Below, piece after piece: positions 6,618 to 7,439 of a stretch of 7,439 nucleotides of DNA. This stretch comes from Candidatus Sulfopaludibacter sp. SbA3 (GTDB lineage: Bacteria; Acidobacteriota; Terriglobia; Bryobacterales; Bryobacteraceae), in the NCBI GenBank assembly GCA_945861255.1, contig CAMAUG010000197.1:1-7439 (forward strand), in the 5' to 3' direction. The notes below the pieces were generated by a model. That model made no database searches and had not been told where the DNA came from. It saw only the letters and a program-made list of their open reading frames with translations. How positions within the stretch are numbered: position 1 is the first letter of the stretch; each line of letters begins with the position of its first letter. A program made the translations under genes and the position numbers.

Positions 6618-6633
6618 GCGCGCCGGACCGGAA

Positions 6634-7439
6634 TCATTCGTGGCGCAATTCGCGCTCAACGTCGCGCAGCACTTCCTCATGCTGTTCGCCCTCCAGGTCT
6701 TTCTCCAACCTGCGCAGCGCGACCCCCACCACGTCCCGGTGGTGCAAGCGAGCGCCGAACTGCGGCGCTTCGCTGAGCTTCAGCCAGACGTCGTGACATC
6801 GGTCGACGTCCTCGGGCCACAACCGCGGCGGGTGCGGGCCAAGATTGACAAACGCGGACGGCCGGTCCGGACTGATCACCTCGAGCGAAAACGGGTGGCG
6901 CGGTTCCGGTAAATGCTCCCACGCCAGGCCGATGCGGCGCGCCAGATCGTCGGAGGTCATGCGCGCGCTCACGCCGGTCACCAATCGGGAAGCACGCAAG
7001 CGGTTCGCGGTATCCGCCATCGCGTCGAACGGATTCAGCGCTGGAACCATGAGAAGCTCCACTGGTTTGCCTTCTTTTTCGGCCAGGGTGACCACGTGGC
7101 TGAAAAGCTCCTTTTCGTATCCGCTGAAGAGTTGATTTTCCGCCAGGTCGTATTCGCCGCCGGTGGCGATCTGGCGGACGGTCATCACCACGATGTCGTG
7201 CCGCCGCAGGTTGGTTTTTTCGAGCACGCGCTTGAGATGCTCCATGCGGTTGTAGTCGCGCACGGCAACCAACACGCAGCCGGGGCGCGCATTCAGACTC
7301 TCGGAATTCACGCTCCCCTGATGCTCCAGATTAAACTGCTCCAGGCCCTTTTTTTCCGTTTGCTCGCGACGCAAGTTGATTTTTTCGGACACTGTGAACA
7401 CTGCGAACAGCGCCAGGGTGAACGCGGTGCCGTAGATGG
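6634..7439 (-). CDS. C-terminal part of a probable APC-family permease (5' end outside window)
   Basis: The reading frame is open through the right edge, so the gene is partial. The GTG at 7401 is very unlikely to be the true start, because the frame upstream of it encodes IYGTAFTLALFA, which continues into VFTV as the end of a membrane helix. A basic segment (SEKINLRREQ) follows, then a soluble domain of about 240 residues ending at the TGA at 6634-6636. In that domain, CVLVAVRDYNRMEHL followed by DIVVMTVR reads as the first strand, helix and strand of a nucleotide-binding, USP-like alpha/beta fold. Later landmarks are VELLMVPALNPFDAM, RLVTGVSARMTSDDLA, VNLGPHPPRLWPEDVD and HHRDVVGVALRRLE. 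From memory this pattern matches the cytoplasmic tail of acidobacterial APC-superfamily amino acid permeases. The substrate is unknown, and the transmembrane part needed to settle the family is missing. The tail is probably regulatory, by analogy with other transporters that carry USP-like domains. Confidence 0.75.
   Translation of the reverse strand, partial: IYGTAFTLALFAVFTVSEKINLRREQTEKKGLEQFNLEHQGSVNSESLNARPGCVLVAVRDYNRMEHLKRVLEKTNLRRHDIVVMTVRQIATGGEYDLAENQLFSGYEKELFSHVVTLAEKEGKPVELLMVPALNPFDAMADTANRLRASRLVTGVSARMTSDDLARRIGLAWEHLPEPRHPFSLEVISPDRPSAFVNLGPHPPRLWPEDVDRCHDVWLKLSEAPQFGARLHHRDVVGVALRRLEKDLEGEQHEEVLRDVERELRHE

Noticed and set aside
1..7439. CRISPR array, insertion sequence, prophage or defence system
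   Set aside because: No regularly spaced direct repeats, transposase, integrase, nuclease or toxin-like protein was found; the coding content is housekeeping, transport and one exported propeller.

Overview
The window looks like ordinary chromosomal DNA from a GC-rich bacterium, most likely an Acidobacteriota member. The main support is a stand-alone duplicated permease of the 'acidobacterial duplicated orphan permease' (ADOP) type. Further support comes from a transporter tail whose C-terminal domain resembles that of acidobacterial APC-family permeases. The phylum call is recognition from memory; no database search was possible.

Layout: all five protein genes lie on the minus strand, so transcription runs from right to left. 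From the right edge: the 3' end of a membrane transporter, cut by the window edge (6634-7439); type I glyceraldehyde-3-phosphate dehydrogenase (gap, 5568-6578); a secreted BNR/Asp-box sialidase-like beta-propeller protein (4332-5525); a large ADOP/MacB-FtsX-type permease (1656-4085); and a short-form prolyl-tRNA synthetase (proS, 178-1620). Gaps are 55, 42, 246 and 35 bp. The gap-to-sialidase and ADOP-to-proS junctions look co-transcribed. The 246 bp gap probably holds a promoter and a leader for the ADOP gene. The 55 bp gap holds a weak terminator-like hairpin followed by a -10-like box for gap.

Functionally this is a mixed cluster: central glycolysis, translation, transport and envelope functions. 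I see no evidence that the genes form one pathway. There is no mobile element, CRISPR array, tRNA, rRNA or defence gene.

The most unusual feature is non-coding. A long imperfect hairpin lies at 31-134, left of proS. Its three nested stems contain several G-T oppositions and no A-C oppositions in a fixed register, which suggests a structured RNA made from the plus strand, opposite to every gene here. Its left context is outside the window. Smaller points are a CxCC plus CP cysteine pattern in the sialidase-like protein, a half-lost zinc site in ProRS, and a hairpin where a Shine-Dalgarno sequence would be expected in front of the ADOP gene.
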